Origin: Deltaproteobacteria bacterium
GTDB lineage: Bacteria > Myxococcota_A > Polyangia > Polyangiales > Houyiibacteriaceae
Direction of reading: 5' to 3'
Length of the DNA stretch: 37,194 nucleotides
NCBI GenBank assembly: GCA_019313915.1
Contig: JAFDAJ010000012.1
Coordinates: 1-37,194 of the forward strand
The notes beneath the pieces are model-generated. The model was not told the DNA's origin. It saw only the letters and a program-made list of their open reading frames with translations, and searched no databases. Made by a program: the position numbers and the translations under genes. Shown one piece after another: positions 35,118 to 37,194 of the stretch. Position 1 is the first letter of the stretch. Every line of letters starts with the position of its first letter.

Positions 35118-36608
35118 TCAGTCCATGATCTCGTCGACTTGCTCGACGAGGGGCTCATCCGCACCCGCAACGACCTTTGGAACATTCTCGATGCCGCCCA
35201 ACTGGGCCTGCCAATCCGCGATCACGTTTTTGTACGAAGGCAGGTCGCGCGTCGCCATGCGCAAGCCGGGGCCGTTCAGCTCCGTAAGCGGGTCGAGGGG
35301 GCGTTTGTATTTCTTGAGGCCGAAGTGCAGATGTGGACCGGTAGAGCGGCCTGTGGATCCGACGAAGCCGATCAACTCCCGTTGTTTCACAAGCTTGCCC
35401 GGGCGAATGCCGCCCTTGATCCGATACAGATGCGCGTAGGCGGTTTCGAATCCCCCGCCATGCCGAATGATCACGAGATTGCCGTTGGGTCCCTTACGCC
35501 CAGCAAACTTCACGCGGCCGTCGGCCGCCGCCCATACCGGCGTTCCGGTCGCCGCGGCGTAGTCCACGCCGAGGTGGGGAACCGTGCGCTTCAGAATCGG
35601 ATGGAAGCGCCTTGGGTTGTATCGGGACGAGAGCCGCTCGTAGCGAAGTGGCGTGCGCAGCCACCCGCCCTGCATGGCGCGCCCGCTGTCATCGTAGAAC
35701 TGCCCCCGGCTGTTGCCCGCTTGATAGTAGAATGCCTGCACTTTTCCGGTGCGCTGGCCGTCGTACTCGAGCGCATGCACACGGCCATAGCGCAGGAACT
35801 CGCCGTCCACCCGCTCCTCGTCGACGATGATTCGGAAGACGTCGCCCTTGCGTGCTTGCAACGCGAAGTTGATCTGACCTTCAAACGCCTCGACGAAAAA
35901 TACGGCCAGTCCGGCGGGAAGCCCGATGCCAACCAAGCCGTCGCCGATCGACGTTTCCACCGAAGTGGCGCGCGCGATCGGCGTCCGCTCGACCTTCACG
36001 CGGATTTGCTCCGCTCGGAACAACCCGTCCTCGCCGCGTGTGACCTCGACGAACTCCGTCGCGGATGGGTGGTACTCGAAGCGCTTCAGTCGGGCGGTTT
36101 CGTCCCGCTCGACGATGAGCGTGTGTTCGGGGCGGCACCGCCTGAAGTCCACGATGTGCTGCAGCGCTCGCTCGACGGCCGCACACTCGTCCGCCTCGAG
36201 CCCAGCGTTGAGCAGCGCGCCGCGAAAGCTCGGAACGCCTCCGAACAGGGTTTCGTACCGCGCGTTGGGCCGGGAGCGGGCGAGGGCGAGCTGTTGCTCC
36301 TCGGTGAGCTCTTCCTCGATGCCGCCGTCGGCGTCCCCTGGGACGAGGTCTTCCGGCATTCCCAGGTCAGCCGCTAGCTTGGCGTCCTGGCGGCCGAGCC
36401 TGTCCTCCATCCAATCCCAAGTCTGAGGAATGACGCTTCGCGCGACCCAAAGCAGAAGAGCACCCAACACGACGGCGCCGACCACGGCACCCACTACCAA
36501 ACGCCGCGTCCGCCGAGCGCGGAGCTCGTTGGGAAGCAGAGCCATATTGACCGACGGCAAAGGCCGCAGCCCGCTTGGCTCGTTTTCAGTAGAGGGATCG
36601 CCGCTCAT
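35118..36608 (-). CDS. M23-family peptidoglycan metalloendopeptidase, membrane-anchored
   Basis: HLGVDYAAATGTPVWAAADGRVKFAGRKGPNGNLVIIRHGGGFETAYAHLYRI...VGSTGRSTGPHLHFGL; N-terminal TM RRLVVGAVVGAVVLGALLLWVA. Confidence 0.95.
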   Translation of the reverse strand: MSGDPSTENEPSGLRPLPSVNMALLPNELRARRTRRLVVGAVVGAVVLGALLLWVARSVIPQTWDWMEDRLGRQDAKLAADLGMPEDLVPGDADGGIEEELTEEQQLALARSRPNARYETLFGGVPSFRGALLNAGLEADECAAVERALQHIVDFRRCRPEHTLIVERDETARLKRFEYHPSATEFVEVTRGEDGLFRAEQIRVKVERTPIARATSVETSIGDGLVGIGLPAGLAVFFVEAFEGQINFALQARKGDVFRIIVDEERVDGEFLRYGRVHALEYDGQRTGKVQAFYYQAGNSRGQFYDDSGRAMQGGWLRTPLRYERLSSRYNPRRFHPILKRTVPHLGVDYAAATGTPVWAAADGRVKFAGRKGPNGNLVIIRHGGGFETAYAHLYRIKGGIRPGKLVKQRELIGFVGSTGRSTGPHLHFGLKKYKRPLDPLTELNGPGLRMATRDLPSYKNVIADWQAQLGGIENVPKVVAGADEPLVEQVDEIMD

Positions 36609-36660
36609 CGAACGGAGGGCTTATCAGCGGCCCAATCAATAAGCAAAGCCGGAGGCCTTC

Positions 36661-36688
36661 TTGACACCCCTGAGGGTCAGAGTTAAGA
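36661..36688 (+). promoter_or_regulatory. putative sigma-70 promoter for tRNA-Val
   Basis: TTGACA (36661-36666) - 16 nt - TTAAGA (36683-36688) upstream of tRNA at 36721. Confidence 0.45.
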
Positions 36689-36720
36689 CGCCGCTTCCGC
36701 CGTCGGTGGACATGATGAAC

Positions 36721-36792
<72 letters not shown>

Positions 36793-36795
36793 CTA

Positions 36796-37194
36796 AGGGA
36801 TCGTGAGCTTCGCACGTCCCTCGAGACGCCTCTGTGGCCTTGGCACGGAGGCATCGCCGAGGCCCTCACCGAAAGCTACTGGTCCATCGGCCAACGCATC
36901 GGGAAGGAAAAGCTCAACACCCGCGCGCGGTACCACAACGCCATCCTCACCGACCTCTCCGCCGACCTAGCCATCGGCGTCCGCACCCTGCAGCGCACCG
37001 TCACCTTCTACCAAACCTACAAACGCCCCCCGCGCATCGAAGGCTTGAGCTGGGCCCACTACCGCGTGCTGATGCAGTTGCAGGACCCAGACGAGCGCAG
37101 CTTCTACGAAGACCTCGCCATCGACGACGCTCTCTCGGTAAAACGCCTCACCGCCGCCATCCAAGGCGATCACTACCTAAGCGCCCTAGAGCAG
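36796..37194 (+). pseudogene. DUF1016/YhcG-like (PDDEXK nuclease family) N-terminal region, no recognisable start codon; truncated by window end
   Basis: In-frame translation LETPLWPWHGGIAEALTESYWSIGQRIGKEKLNTRARYHNAILTDLSADLAIGVRTLQRTVTFYQTYKRPPRIEGLSWAHYRVLMQLQDPDERSFYEDLAIDDALSVKRLTAAIQ; the frame runs upstream into the tRNA with no ATG/GTG/TTG before the domain. Confidence 0.6.

Noticed and set aside
35037-36377. 446-aa plus-strand ORF
   Set aside because: Antisense to the well-supported M23 peptidase gene; a high-GC third-codon-position artefact with no recognisable domain.

Overview
GC-rich chromosomal window with the gene content and PilZ/GGDEF/PTS-Ntr style of a Myxococcota (deltaproteobacterial) genome; the taxonomic call is inference. 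About 32 protein-coding genes can be supported. They include purF, a Rph/PEP-synthase-like phosphotransferase, an RluA-family pseudouridine synthase, a MepA-like endopeptidase, a divergent RNase HII-like protein, an AI-2E-family transporter, rnhA, polysaccharide deacetylase + GT2 + phosphomannose isomerase, a NUDIX hydrolase, two PilZ proteins and a receiver-GGDEF protein. A compact rpoN-hpf-ptsN-hprK-rapZ-ptsH-ptsI phosphorelay locus follows, then a TlpA-like protein, TIGR02757, plsB, rplM-rpsI, argC, a metallophosphoesterase, a GT39-like membrane protein and an M23 peptidase. The window ends with tRNA-Val(GAC) and a start-less DUF1016/YhcG-like fragment. The most striking observation is a dispersed 30-bp palindrome-containing element, consensus GGTGGYGCGCTCGCCGGAGAGCGCTGNNNC, at five loci. 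It lies in frame inside the coding sequence of RluA, RapZ, the receiver-GGDEF protein and a PilZ protein (where it is expanded into a 30/15-bp tandem array), and it fills the gap between two convergent genes. The unit is a multiple of 3 and one version is stop-free in all six frames. In the conserved proteins the extra residues fall at expected surface loops. This looks like a protein-coding-tolerant palindromic repeat, analogous in behaviour to Rickettsia palindromic elements. Other notable points are catalytically degenerate family members (GGDEF with retained I-site, TlpA without CxxC, minigluzincin without HExxH), a GT39 protein missing its first periplasmic loop, and very tight convergent gene packing, including three CTAG shared-stop overlaps.
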